Shown here in pieces: positions 8,661 to 17,300 of a stretch of 42,359 nucleotides of DNA (positions are counted from its first letter, which is position 1; each line of letters begins with the position of its first letter). Location: contig DBYR01000003.1 in assembly GCA_002310215.1 (NCBI GenBank), positions 1-42,359 of the forward strand, read 5' to 3'. Origin of the DNA: Bacteroidales bacterium UBA1181 (GTDB lineage: Bacteria; Bacteroidota; Bacteroidia; Bacteroidales; Paludibacteraceae). A model generated the notes under the pieces. The model was not told where the DNA came from. It did not search any database and saw only the letters and a list, made by a program, of their open reading frames with translations. The translations under genes were made by a program, and so were the position numbers.

Positions 8661-9293
8661 CTATATTCCGTTCTGCTCCGATAGGATTTGGGCGACCGCA
8701 CCCCTCCAGTCTTCCCTATTCTGTGGCTGATAGACGTGGAAGCCCATGGTCTTCGCCGTCTCGACGTTCCTCGGTCCATCGTCCACGAAAAGCGTCTCCT
8801 CCGCCTTGATGCCTGCCGTGCGCAACACGTGTTCGAAGATTTCCCGGGAAGGCTTCGACATCTTCAGTTGATAGGAGGCGAACATCTTGTCGAAGTAATG
8901 GTGGATCGGTTGCCCCAATTCGGAGAACGCTGGGGTCTCGGCCCACTCGAAAACATACGGGTTGATATTGCTGAGGAGATATAGCTTGTATTTCTTTCGC
9001 AACTCCTCCAGGTACAACAGTTTGTTGGGATCCACACGTTCCACGATGGCCAACCATGCGGATGCGATGGCTTCGTCAGGAATATCCCTGCCAGTCATGG
9101 CGCAGAGGGCTTCGTTGAACTCTTCCTTGTTTTTGGTGCCATCCTCCAAGTCGAGGAAAAGGCCGTTTTGTCGGTATAGGTTTATGTATTCGGATATGTT
9201 ATCGATGCCCATCGATCGGAAAGAGCGCAAAACAGCTTCCAGATCAGCATCTATCAGGACCCCGCCAAAATCAAACACAATATTTTTTATCAT
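8661..9293 (-). CDS. HAD-superfamily phosphatase (YihX-like, HAD-IA)
   Basis: A 210-residue HAD hydrolase. Motif I is IVFDFGGVL near the N-terminus (the first Asp is the nucleophile). Motif II is in LYLLSNINPY. Motif III Lys lies near QLKMSKPSREIF, and motif IV is LFVDDGPRNV. A helical cap lies between motifs I and II, as in the epoxide-hydrolase-like / alpha-glucose-1-phosphatase (YihX) group. The substrate cannot be told from sequence. A longer frame starts at 9338, but the ATG at 9293 is preferred: GGTGAAGAAG lies just before it and its ATG overlaps the stop of the upstream gene (ATGA), implying translational coupling. It is the last gene of the pyrK-pyrD transcript. Confidence 0.85.
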   Translation of the reverse strand: MIKNIVFDFGGVLIDADLEAVLRSFRSMGIDNISEYINLYRQNGLFLDLEDGTKNKEEFNEALCAMTGRDIPDEAIASAWLAIVERVDPNKLLYLEELRKKYKLYLLSNINPYVFEWAETPAFSELGQPIHHYFDKMFASYQLKMSKPSREIFEHVLRTAGIKAEETLFVDDGPRNVETAKTMGFHVYQPQNREDWRGAVAQILSEQNGI

Positions 9294-9814
9294 TTCTTCT
9301 TCACCTTTATGAATTTGGCAGGTTTCTCCCCTCCGCAAGTCGGCTTGATGGAGATCTCCACATGCTCCGGGAAGACCCTCATCATATTCATGATGGCTGG
9401 AACGCCCAACTCGGTGGCCAATTCAGACAGGTTATAGACGAAGACACCCGAACACACCTTGCCATTCGCCGTCTCATCCAACCGCAACTCCTTCAGATCA
9501 GCCTCCATCTTCACGTTTTCGCACTCCACCAGGCAAGTGAGCGCCTGCACACTGTCCGCATTGGTCTCCAAGTTCAGCAAAAAGGACATCGGCAACTCGC
9601 CATACATCAAACGGTTCGCATAGATGGACTCCTGCACAGGAGAGAAATCCGGGGTCACACACTCCACGGACATATAACATACGCTCCGCATGGAAAGGTA
9701 TTTCCACTCTATATCTTTTTTCTCCTGGTTGTCTCCCTTGCCGTTCAGGAAAGCCACGGCCAGTGCGGAAAGTGCGCACAATGCCAAAATGATGAACAAC
9801 ACGTATTTTTTCAT
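9290..9814 (-). CDS. Membrane-anchored protein of unknown function
   Basis: A 174-residue protein I do not recognise. An N-terminal hydrophobic segment (YVLFIILALCALSALAVAFL, about 4-23) is an anchor or uncleaved signal. The rest is soluble, probably periplasmic, and mostly beta-strand in character. Cysteines are scattered over the exported part (RSVCYMSVEC, LTCLVEC, GKVCSG, PTCGG), and disulfides are possible. The C-terminus is Lys-rich (KFIKVKKK). It lies 48 bases after pyrD and overlaps the HAD gene by 4 bases, so it is co-transcribed with pyrimidine synthesis genes, but nothing ties it to that pathway by sequence. Confidence 0.7.
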   Translation of the reverse strand: MKKYVLFIILALCALSALAVAFLNGKGDNQEKKDIEWKYLSMRSVCYMSVECVTPDFSPVQESIYANRLMYGELPMSFLLNLETNADSVQALTCLVECENVKMEADLKELRLDETANGKVCSGVFVYNLSELATELGVPAIMNMMRVFPEHVEISIKPTCGGEKPAKFIKVKKK

Positions 9815-9862
9815 ATGCCCGATCGTTTTATATGGTTGATATGAGGGATGTTATGATCCAAC

Positions 9863-10774
9863 TTATACTTTTAACGCTCCGATAATCTCCTTCACGGACT
9901 TGCATCCATGACGCTCCAGGTAATCGTTGATACCCTCCACCACCTTTACGGAGATGGCTGGGTCGATGAAGTTGGCGGTACCGATCTCAATGGCGGAAGC
10001 GCCCGCCAGGAAGAACTCGACAGCGTCCGTAGCGTTCATGATGCCTCCCAAGCCGACAACCGGTATCTTCACCGCTTTGGCCACCTGCCAAACCATGCGC
10101 AAGGCTACTGGTTTCACACAAGGACCTGACAATCCACCTGTTACGGTCGAGAGGACTGGCTTCATCTTCTCTGCGTCAATCGCCATGCCCATCAAAGTGT
10201 TGATGAGTGAGACGCTATCCGCACCCGCCGCCTCTGCCGCCAAGGCTATCTCAGCGATGTTCGTGACATTCGGGGAGAGCTTCACGATCAATGTCTTCTT
10301 ATAGGCCTTGCGGACCGCAGAGACCACCGATTCGGCGCCTGCGCAAGTCGTTCCGAAGGCCATACCGCCCTGCTTCACGTTCGGGCAGGAGATATTCAGC
10401 TCGATGGCGGGGATATCCTCCAAGGCATTAATCTTCTCGGCCGTAGCCACATAATCCTCCACGCAAGCCCCGGAGACGTTCACGATCATGTTCGTCTGCA
10501 CCTTACGGATGCGGGGATAGATATTCTCTACGAAATAGTCCACGCCCTTGTTCTGCAGTCCTACGCAGTTCAACATACCGGAAGGGGTCTCGGCCATACG
10601 TGGATACGGGTTTCCTTCGCGGTGTGCGAGGGTCGTACCCTTCACGATGATGGCACCGATACGGCTGATATCCATGAAATCAGCATACTCCTCACCATAC
10701 CCGAACGTGCCGGAGGCGGTCATCACAGGGTTTTTCATCCGCAACCCGCCTATATTAACGCTTAAATCTGCCAT
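9863..10774 (-). CDS. pyrD: Dihydroorotate dehydrogenase B, catalytic subunit
   Basis: A 303-residue class 1B enzyme oxidising dihydroorotate to orotate in de novo pyrimidine synthesis. It uses FMN and passes electrons through PyrK to NAD. An eight-fold barrel is apparent. The N-terminal segment MKNPVMTASGTFGYGEEY and the active-site loop with the class 1 catalytic Cys (ELNISCPNVKQGG) are present. The FMN-phosphate segments VVGLGGIMNATDAVEFFLAGA and AIEIGTANF lie near the C-terminus. Class 2 enzymes have Ser in place of that Cys and a membrane-binding N-terminus, both absent here. An AAAGGA lies 7 bases before the ATG. The start overlaps the end of pyrK by 13 bases, in keeping with equimolar synthesis of the complex. 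Confidence 0.96.
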   Translation of the reverse strand: MADLSVNIGGLRMKNPVMTASGTFGYGEEYADFMDISRIGAIIVKGTTLAHREGNPYPRMAETPSGMLNCVGLQNKGVDYFVENIYPRIRKVQTNMIVNVSGACVEDYVATAEKINALEDIPAIELNISCPNVKQGGMAFGTTCAGAESVVSAVRKAYKKTLIVKLSPNVTNIAEIALAAEAAGADSVSLINTLMGMAIDAEKMKPVLSTVTGGLSGPCVKPVALRMVWQVAKAVKIPVVGLGGIMNATDAVEFFLAGASAIEIGTANFIDPAISVKVVEGINDYLERHGCKSVKEIIGALKV

Positions 10775-11538
10775 GTCAAATCCTTTATGTTAAATACTGG
10801 TCCGTCGGAGCAAACGCACTTATGCCCCGACTGGGTCTCGGTCACGCAGCAGAGGCAAGCCCCCAAGCCACAGGCCATCTTATTCTCCAACGAGACCTCA
10901 CAATCGATGTCACTCTTTTTAGCGAACGAAGCCACCGCCTTCATCATCGGAGTAGGTCCGCACACATAGATCTTATCGAAACGTTCCTTGTTCAGCAACG
11001 AATGGTTGGTCACGAAGCCCTTCTCGCCAAGCGAACCATCCTCTGTGGTCACGCAAACACGTCCGAAACGCTCGAACTGCGTCATCTGCAGTAGATCCTT
11101 GCCGGAGCGGGCGCCCAACAGGAATGTAGGCTCATAGCCCTTCTGACGCAGATGCCGCCCGAGATCCAACAATGGGGCGACACCCACACCGCCACCCACC
11201 AGCAACAAAGAACGCTGGGAAGGCAGAGGCTCGGAGAAGCCATTGCCCAAAGGAAGCACCACGTTCAGCGAATCGCCCGCCTTCAACGTGGCCAGCTTGC
11301 GCGTACCGTCACCCACCAATTGGATGAGCAACCATAACTCGTTCTTCTCCCTGTCCACGTAATGGATGGAGATCGGTCGACGGAGGAAAGTCGTGGCGGA
11401 ATCGTCCACCCGCACCTCAGCGAACTGCCCCGGGCGCATCTCAGGGAGAGGAGCCGACGAGGTAAGTCTCATCAGAACATGTTTGTCGCCTAACTTCTCG
11501 TTAGACAATAGGTTCAAGTCCAATATATGTTTCTTCAT
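10762..11538 (-). CDS. pyrK: Dihydroorotate dehydrogenase B, electron-transfer subunit
   Basis: A 258-residue ferredoxin-reductase-like subunit. The FAD-binding motif FLRRPISI (about residues 53-60) is followed by the nucleotide-binding segment LLVGGGVGVAPLLDLG (about 106-121). A C-terminal [2Fe-2S] cysteine cluster is seen in KMACGLGACLCCVTETQSG and HKCVCSDGPVF. It carries electrons from PyrD FMN to NAD. It is the first gene of a four-gene minus-strand unit (pyrK, pyrD, unknown membrane protein, HAD phosphatase). Two overlapping promoter candidates lie just upstream. Confidence 0.95.
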   Translation of the reverse strand: MKKHILDLNLLSNEKLGDKHVLMRLTSSAPLPEMRPGQFAEVRVDDSATTFLRRPISIHYVDREKNELWLLIQLVGDGTRKLATLKAGDSLNVVLPLGNGFSEPLPSQRSLLLVGGGVGVAPLLDLGRHLRQKGYEPTFLLGARSGKDLLQMTQFERFGRVCVTTEDGSLGEKGFVTNHSLLNKERFDKIYVCGPTPMMKAVASFAKKSDIDCEVSLENKMACGLGACLCCVTETQSGHKCVCSDGPVFNIKDLTWQI

Positions 11539-11542
11539 AAAT

Positions 11543-11574
11543 CAAAAATATACGCCAATGCACAAATATACAAA
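11543..11574 (-). promoter_or_regulatory. Promoter region of pyrK operon
   Basis: On the minus strand, TTTG (11571-11574), a 20-base spacer and TATTTTTG (11543-11550) form a consensus promoter, but its -7 ends only 4 bases before the pyrK ATG. A second -7 candidate, TATATTTG (11563-11570), would give a more usual leader but lacks a good -33. Which is used cannot be decided here. Confidence 0.5.
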
Positions 11575-11615
11575 ACAATAGGAGAAAAATGAACCACTCC
11601 CATAGAATCAGGGGG

Positions 11616-11861
11616 TCACAACGCCTTCACCTCCTTGATCTCCACCTTCGCCGAGCGTTCCACTCCGTTTGCCCTGCGGATATGGAGAATCGCCTTCTCA
11701 TCCGTGTACCTCCCCAAAAGAGGTATCGTCAATGTATGTAGTCCATCCCAATCAAATGTTCCCTTCACCATAAAGGTTATCTGATACCTTCTTTCAATAT
11801 CAGAATCTGTTTCAGGAACCATGTTTTCGATCCATCTCTTGATGTTATCTATCAAAGCCAT
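11616..11861 (-). CDS. Small hypothetical protein
   Basis: An 81-residue protein of unknown function starting MALIDNIKRWIENM. A short amphipathic N-terminal helix is followed by a probably all-beta domain (RRYQITFMVKGTFDW, HTLTIPLLG, KAILHIRR, SAKVEIKEV) with no recognised motif. The frame is open upstream to 11957, but a consensus promoter at 11894-11926 lies inside that extension, so the ATG at 11861 (preceded by GGAAG) is the likely start. Gene and promoter agree in spacing (leader about 27 bases). Confidence 0.6.
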   Translation of the reverse strand: MALIDNIKRWIENMVPETDSDIERRYQITFMVKGTFDWDGLHTLTIPLLGRYTDEKAILHIRRANGVERSAKVEIKEVKAL

Positions 11862-11893
11862 AATCCACTTCCGTATAATAAACAAATCAAATG

Positions 11894-11926
11894 CAAAGAT
11901 AACTCGTTTTCGTCTGACTGCCCAAA
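11894..11926 (-). promoter_or_regulatory. Promoter of the small hypothetical gene
   Basis: On the minus strand, TTTG (11923-11926), a 21-base spacer and TATCTTTG (11894-11901). It fits the Bacteroidetes consensus and decides the start of the 81-residue gene. Confidence 0.7.
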
Positions 11927-12036
11927 TGTTTAGGTCAAAGATTAGAAAATCATCCATACAAGGGCTCCTTTGAATCCATATATATCAGTAGCATTATTGC
12001 AGATATAAAAAAATATTGTATTTTTAACACATAAAT

Positions 12037-12067
12037 ATTGCATCGTTGAAATTATTGCTTATCTTTG
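12037..12067 (+). promoter_or_regulatory. Promoter of first paralogous cassette
   Basis: ATTG (12037-12040, one mismatch to TTTG), a 19-base spacer and a perfect TATCTTTG (12060-12067). The bases after it (CATAAATAAATTT) match those after the promoter of the second cassette (CGTAAATAAATTT), so the promoter was duplicated along with the genes. Confidence 0.7.
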
Positions 12068-12108
12068 CATAAATAAATTTCAATAACGATAAAAAAAAAG
12101 GAGGCATT

Positions 12109-12651
12109 ATGTTAGACTTAAAGACCGGCAAATTCGTGATCGACGCCGAAAAAGGGTGGGAAGTGCACCCATTCATGACCAGGGAGGAATTCCAAAAGTC
12201 GGGGTTATTCAACTCGGAGTATCAAATAATCGACAAGGATTTCAAACTAAGCGACCCATTTTTCAGTTTTAGACCTATTCTAATGAATGGTTGCAACATG
12301 TATATAACCATCTTTGTGGGTGGCAGCCATGATTGTGTCAAAAGGATAGTTCTGACATCCAAGGAGGCGTACGAACTCCACGAAGGAGCTTACGGCGAAA
12401 ACTGGAGGGAAGCGGCGCACGACATCAAACGTATGCACGACGAGTTCCTGATGCGCGAAGTGGGCTTAGACAAGGGGAATATAGACTCCGAAAAGAGCGG
12501 AAATTGGTTTACCGTTGAATGGGGAGATTTCCATTCCAGTATGAGTTTAAGGTATGAACCCGTTCTCGATATTACAATAAGTTATGATAATTTGACGGAA
12601 GAAGATAAAAAAAGATTAGACGAAATACCTGACGATATTTGTTGGAGTTAA
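12109..12651 (+). CDS. Cassette 1 small protein (possible immunity/partner protein)
   Basis: A 180-residue, acidic, apparently cytosolic protein without signal peptide. I do not recognise a named family. The opening (LDLKTGKFVIDAEKGWEVHP, then FMTREEFQKSGL) resembles small uncharacterised proteins that start with 'pgmTreEf..S' and are often found as immunity-like partners. That resemblance is from memory and is weak. Compared with its paralogue at 26777, the first about 40 residues and the last about 25 (YDNLTEEDKKRLDEIPDD) are almost identical, while the middle (about 42-90) has diverged. An AAGGAGG lies 5 bases before the ATG, stronger than its neighbours' sites. It is followed after 14 bases by the larger cassette gene. 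Confidence 0.7.
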   Translation: MLDLKTGKFVIDAEKGWEVHPFMTREEFQKSGLFNSEYQIIDKDFKLSDPFFSFRPILMNGCNMYITIFVGGSHDCVKRIVLTSKEAYELHEGAYGENWREAAHDIKRMHDEFLMREVGLDKGNIDSEKSGNWFTVEWGDFHSSMSLRYEPVLDITISYDNLTEEDKKRLDEIPDDICWS

Positions 12652-12665
12652 AAAGACGAATGACT

Positions 12666-14144
12666 ATGAAAGAAAAAATAAAATCCGCCTCGGAATGGCA
12701 AGGCGGAGACCTGTATGCTGGCATAGACTCGTATGAGAAGATAAAATTAAAGGCCGGAACAGAGCTCTATGCCCTTATCGCCTATAACAAGGCGGGGAAG
12801 ATGAACACATGCGAATATTTCTTCCCTAAGAATGAACTGGGAATGGCAGAAGAGGATGCGACAAAGCTGAGTAGAATGCTGCAGATCGCCCCTTGGGAAA
12901 ATCCCGAGACAAAAGAGTGTTCGTATAAAAAAGAGTTGATCGTCTTCAAACTGAAGAGTGAGACCGAGGTGGAGACGGGGAAAACGGCAGAAAACACCGC
13001 ATACGGGGAAGGTGGTATGACGCAGTATTACATTCCAAGCGAAGGGAAAACGTTCAACGACATACTAACCATGTCCAAATTTGGGGATGGAGGAAACAGC
13101 AAGACCCTATCTAACAACAAGATGAAAAAAGAAGACTATGGCTATGTCATGGAACGGTTGTCTCAATTACAACTCCGTCGCAATCTATTCTGTGCACAAA
13201 AGGCAAAATTAGACACAATAGACATCATACAAAATTCCGCAAAGAAAGATGATGTGGATTTAGCCCAAAAGAATCTCACAAAATTAGACAAAGACATTTT
13301 CGAATTCAGTCGTAAAATCAAGGAATCTATCGAGGTGATCGGCAAAGTCCCCTCCCCCCTCTACGACAGCCTCAACAAGCAATTGGCGGTGGAGATCAAA
13401 CTGCGGGAGGGCAAGGAGAATGTGCTGGTGTTGGGCAATGCGAAGGTGGAGCAAGCCACCAAAGAAACGGCAGAGGTGGTGTTAGGCAATGCAAGCCTCA
13501 ACGTGGTGACCCTCGAAGAGGACAAGGCGCAAGCAGTGGCACAAAACCTCTTCAAGAAAATCGACGAGTATGACCCGGAAAAGAATTGGAACGATATCGA
13601 TGTGAAGAATCAGGGCCTGGTGGACGTCATGAACATCAACCGCATCAACAAAGAATGTCAGAAGGTGATGGCGGAGGAGTCGTTGAGGCCTCGTGACTTC
13701 CAATCCTTGGAGCGCATCGCCCTACCAACTTCCGACGAGAAGGCCAAGGAATATCGTCTATCCGAACTCTTCGACGAGAAGTCCGTGCAGAAGATACGCT
13801 CGGCGCAGAACGGTCAATTGACAGAACCACTCCAGATGAAGAACGGACAGACGGCAAAACTGATGATGCTCGGCAACAAGGCGCACATCTTCCTCGGTCA
13901 ACCGAAAGAGAACCTCGCCCCAACATTGGACAAAATGAGCCTCGGCGACACGGAGCGCAAACGGCTCCTCAAAGGAGAGACCATCGCACACAACCAGACG
14001 CACGTGAAACTGGACAAGGACCTCAACTGCGTCGTGGCAGGCACGGCGGGAAGGCTTTCCCCTCCGAAGGAAAACCAATCGCAGAAAATGGATTCGCCGG
14101 AAGTAAAGCGATCGAAGAAGAAAAAAGGAGGCATATCGCTGTAA
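12666..14144 (+). CDS. Cassette 1 large protein, possible TNT-like N-terminal domain
   Basis: A 492-residue protein without signal peptide. The N-terminal part (about 1-130) holds LKAGTELYALIAY, a conserved RMLQIAPW, and then ETGKTAENTAYGEGGMTQYY followed by IP. This order resembles the TNT (DUF4237) NAD-glycohydrolase toxin domain, in which a Gln-Tyr after a Gly-rich turn is important; I infer this from motif layout only. The middle (about 160-330) is charged and helical, probably coiled coil. The C-terminal part (about 375-475, ERKRLLKGETI, HVKLDKDLNCVV) weakly recalls the DUF3945/DUF4099 repeats of Bacteroidota mobile-element proteins. The tail is basic. The frame is open upstream to 12639, but the ATG at 12666 matches the paralogue's start and its 14-base gap to the upstream gene. 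Function is unknown. Confidence 0.65.
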   Translation: MKEKIKSASEWQGGDLYAGIDSYEKIKLKAGTELYALIAYNKAGKMNTCEYFFPKNELGMAEEDATKLSRMLQIAPWENPETKECSYKKELIVFKLKSETEVETGKTAENTAYGEGGMTQYYIPSEGKTFNDILTMSKFGDGGNSKTLSNNKMKKEDYGYVMERLSQLQLRRNLFCAQKAKLDTIDIIQNSAKKDDVDLAQKNLTKLDKDIFEFSRKIKESIEVIGKVPSPLYDSLNKQLAVEIKLREGKENVLVLGNAKVEQATKETAEVVLGNASLNVVTLEEDKAQAVAQNLFKKIDEYDPEKNWNDIDVKNQGLVDVMNINRINKECQKVMAEESLRPRDFQSLERIALPTSDEKAKEYRLSELFDEKSVQKIRSAQNGQLTEPLQMKNGQTAKLMMLGNKAHIFLGQPKENLAPTLDKMSLGDTERKRLLKGETIAHNQTHVKLDKDLNCVVAGTAGRLSPPKENQSQKMDSPEVKRSKKKKGGISL

Positions 14145-14180
14145 TGATTCTATCATATTTAGGGAAGGAGGCATATCGCT
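14125..14180 (+). repeat. Direct repeat spanning CDS end and terminator arm
   Basis: AAGGAGGCATATCGCT occurs at 14125-14140, inside the last codons of the cassette 1 large gene, and again at 14165-14180, as the left arm of the terminator. The copies are exactly 40 bases apart. Confidence 0.85.
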
Positions 14181-14200
14181 TTTGATATGCCTCCTTCTTC
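14164..14200 (+). terminator. Terminator of cassette 1
   Basis: A perfect 14-bp stem (14164-14177 with 14184-14197) and the loop GCTTTT, followed by a short T/C-rich tail. The same right arm could also pair with the repeat copy inside the end of the CDS. Confidence 0.75.
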
Positions 14201-14347
14201 TTGCATCACACTTTCAACAGGAATCAGGCATCGCCACCCCACACGACAGTAGGGAGAGTAACTGCAAAGAACGTCCCGCCCCATACGACAAACGCCTCCA
14301 ATCCTCTCGGACTGAAGACGTTCTCTTATGCAAAGAAAAAAGTAATT

Positions 14348-17300
14348 CTACATTTTGATGACCTTGAAGATCATACCATTCACGTTCACGATATACACAC
14401 CGCTTCGCCATGCGGTCGCATCAATCCGCTCCGTTTTGAGAAGGATACCCTCCTTCACCTTCAGGCCAACCTCGTCGGTCACTTCATAAGGAAGCCCTTC
14501 TTCCATATTGGTGAAAACTTCGAAAGAGGTCTTCACAAGGGTTGGTGTCACATCCACATAGAGCGGACCATCAACTGCTTCGTTCTCAAATACATCATCC
14601 TCATCAGCGAATGCGGCGGCAACCTTGTAGGAACGCACCGTGCTCTTGTCGATGTACAGAGCGGAGTCTGACATTGTGGATTTGCATATGCCATCCGTCA
14701 CTTCCAACCTAATGTTATAAGTGCCAGCATTGTAGAAGTAGCATGATGGGGATTGCGACTTGCTGGTCAGACCCTCTATACCCACACTTCCACCAAATGT
14801 GCTGTAGTATTTTAGATTGAGTGGTTCTATCAGGTACCATTTGTAAGAGATGTCAGAGCTGCTCATAACGTCGCTCGTCGCCTCCGCAATGAATGACACC
14901 TTGCTTCCCTGATTGAGTCGCACACTGTTTTCAGTCTTCCCCATTGGGTACTCGCTGGCTCCATCCACAATATATTTGAACGAAGATGAGAAATGATCAA
15001 CCACAAAATGCACCACCTTCTTGGAAGTCGCCCCTGTTGCAATAACATGTCTCGTGATGGTCACATCGAATGATTCTCTAGGGTAAAATATTGCTAAACC
15101 ATCTTCAATTAGAGACTCGTCATTTTCTATGACGGATCCTTTTCCTATCAATTGGTCGTTTGACACAGAACTTTTCACGGCATAAAGCGATATGAAATTT
15201 TGTGTGTTTAACGAATAAGAGTATCTGTAGACGTCCGACCTCGGATTTTTATAGGCAATTCTGGCGAATTTATCTCCGTCGCAGATTGTGTCAAGCAGTA
15301 CTAATTCGTCGTCGGTGATAAGTGGTGCGATATCAGTTTTCACTGTAAAGACTTTACTGGTGTCCGCACCGCAGTCATTCAACCCAATAACTCGATAGTA
15401 AACGATGAGTGCGGTGTCGGAGATTCTCATCTCATACAAATTCGTGGAGTTGCGCTCCATCGTCTCCACCGTATTCCATTCGTTAAGGTCATGGCTTTTC
15501 TGCCACAGCACTCTATCCGCATTGAAGACGCTGTCCTGCAGGTACATAGGAAGACTCGCAGTTTTCAAGACGCTTGTTTGCGAGTGGTCTAACCCGAAAT
15601 CATCCAACTCCGAATCGCTGTAGTTTGTAGTGATACCTGTCATGGTCACCAACGATTTGATGGTGATGGTCAGTTCATTGCTTTTGGACATGTATAGCAT
15701 GGTTTTGGAATAAGCCAATCTTCTATAGGTCGTCGGAATATCTATCACAGAAGGTGTGTAATACTTGCCGGTAGCATTATCGATGTTGATGAAGTCCGCT
15801 GTACGTTCGTTTTTATATTGCCATTGGTAGGAGATCGGCCCGGCGTAATCTAATCCACCCTCCAATTCTGTCGCCACAATCGGAGAGATTTTAGAGCCAC
15901 CACATAGCACAGTGTCTCCATCGATGCTAATCACACCGCCCTTAAATGGATTGAGAACAAAAGGCTCGACGCAGTATGATTGTTTGGCGTAGATCTCAAG
16001 TATGCTGTCCTTGTATACGTCATATTTGTATGGCAAGAGTATGTTGTTCGAACTTACGGCAGGCATTTCGCCATCTCCGGAGAAGTAATAACTTTCGTCA
16101 AAATTCCTTGATCCTTGAATGTTCAGTACAACACTGCTGTCACTAACATTACTTTCGACCGTCATCGATAATTCTTTGCTGTAGTCGAATGAGTATACAT
16201 GTTGTCCTTCAAGTTTAAGTGTATTACTTGTGTCTTTAACGCATCCATTGTCCGCCACTCTGAATATTGACATGGAGGCATCTGCGGTAGTGCGCAGATT
16301 AGCCCCAAATTCACCCACTTGCTCATTGCCGTTCACATACCATGTGTATTTGATTTGTTCCGGATATAAGCCTCCAAGCACTGATCCGTTGATCCTGATT
16401 GTGCTTCCTATACAAGGCTTGTAGTTCTCCGTTGTAATGATGTTCGTGTTCTCAATAATGGCTGGTTTATTATGGGCTGTGACGTAGATAACGTCACTTT
16501 GGCATGTCAGGCCCGTCGAATCCGTCACAAAGTGGGTGAAAGGATAACTCATGCTGTCACCTTCAAATCCCTCCATTTGGATACTCTTGCCGATGACGGA
16601 GATTGTATCGTCGCCAAGTGTCCAATATTCCGACGAGGCGAGAGAATCCATCTCGGCCACCACTTTAGCGGAGAAGATGCCAAGCGGACATTTGAAATCA
16701 TCGAATGACAAATCCTCCGGACTTACATTAGCCTTGGAGCGAATGTTGACGAGCACAATGTCCGAGGTATCCGCATCACACATGTCTGTCACAATTCTTC
16801 TAAAATAGGAAGCCGTCTTGATGAACCTCGATGAAAGTTGGAGGTCTTCCATCGTGCCATCCACAATGTCCGAAAATTCCTCATCTTTGCCAGTGAGGCT
16901 GATTTGCCACTGGAAGCTCTTTTCTCCGTTGCCGCCGGAAAGTGTTCCACCCTTGATCTCCAAGTCGGTGTTCGGACAAATCGCTATAGGTGCGATTGGT
17001 GCAGACTGATCCAATTTAGGAAGACTATCTACATAGAAATAATAGAAATCGCTGAAACATCCTGTCTCCATATCCTCGCTTCGTACTCCATAGTAGTCCG
17101 CCGGCATGCTGGTATTTCTCTTTATGAAATTGTCATCTCCTGTGCGATGCCAATACATATCTTCCGTATAAGTGCTATCCTCATTGACTTGGACCGCAAT
17201 GGCATACCAGTGATAGGTCTTTTCGAATTCGTCCTTGTATACCGTAAGTATCACCGATTCCGCATTGCAACTATCGCTGTTTTGGTATATGCTTGGTATG

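Noticed and set aside
11862..11957. 32-residue N-terminal extension of the small hypothetical protein
   Set aside because: It contains the consensus promoter of the gene itself, so it is not translated from that transcript.
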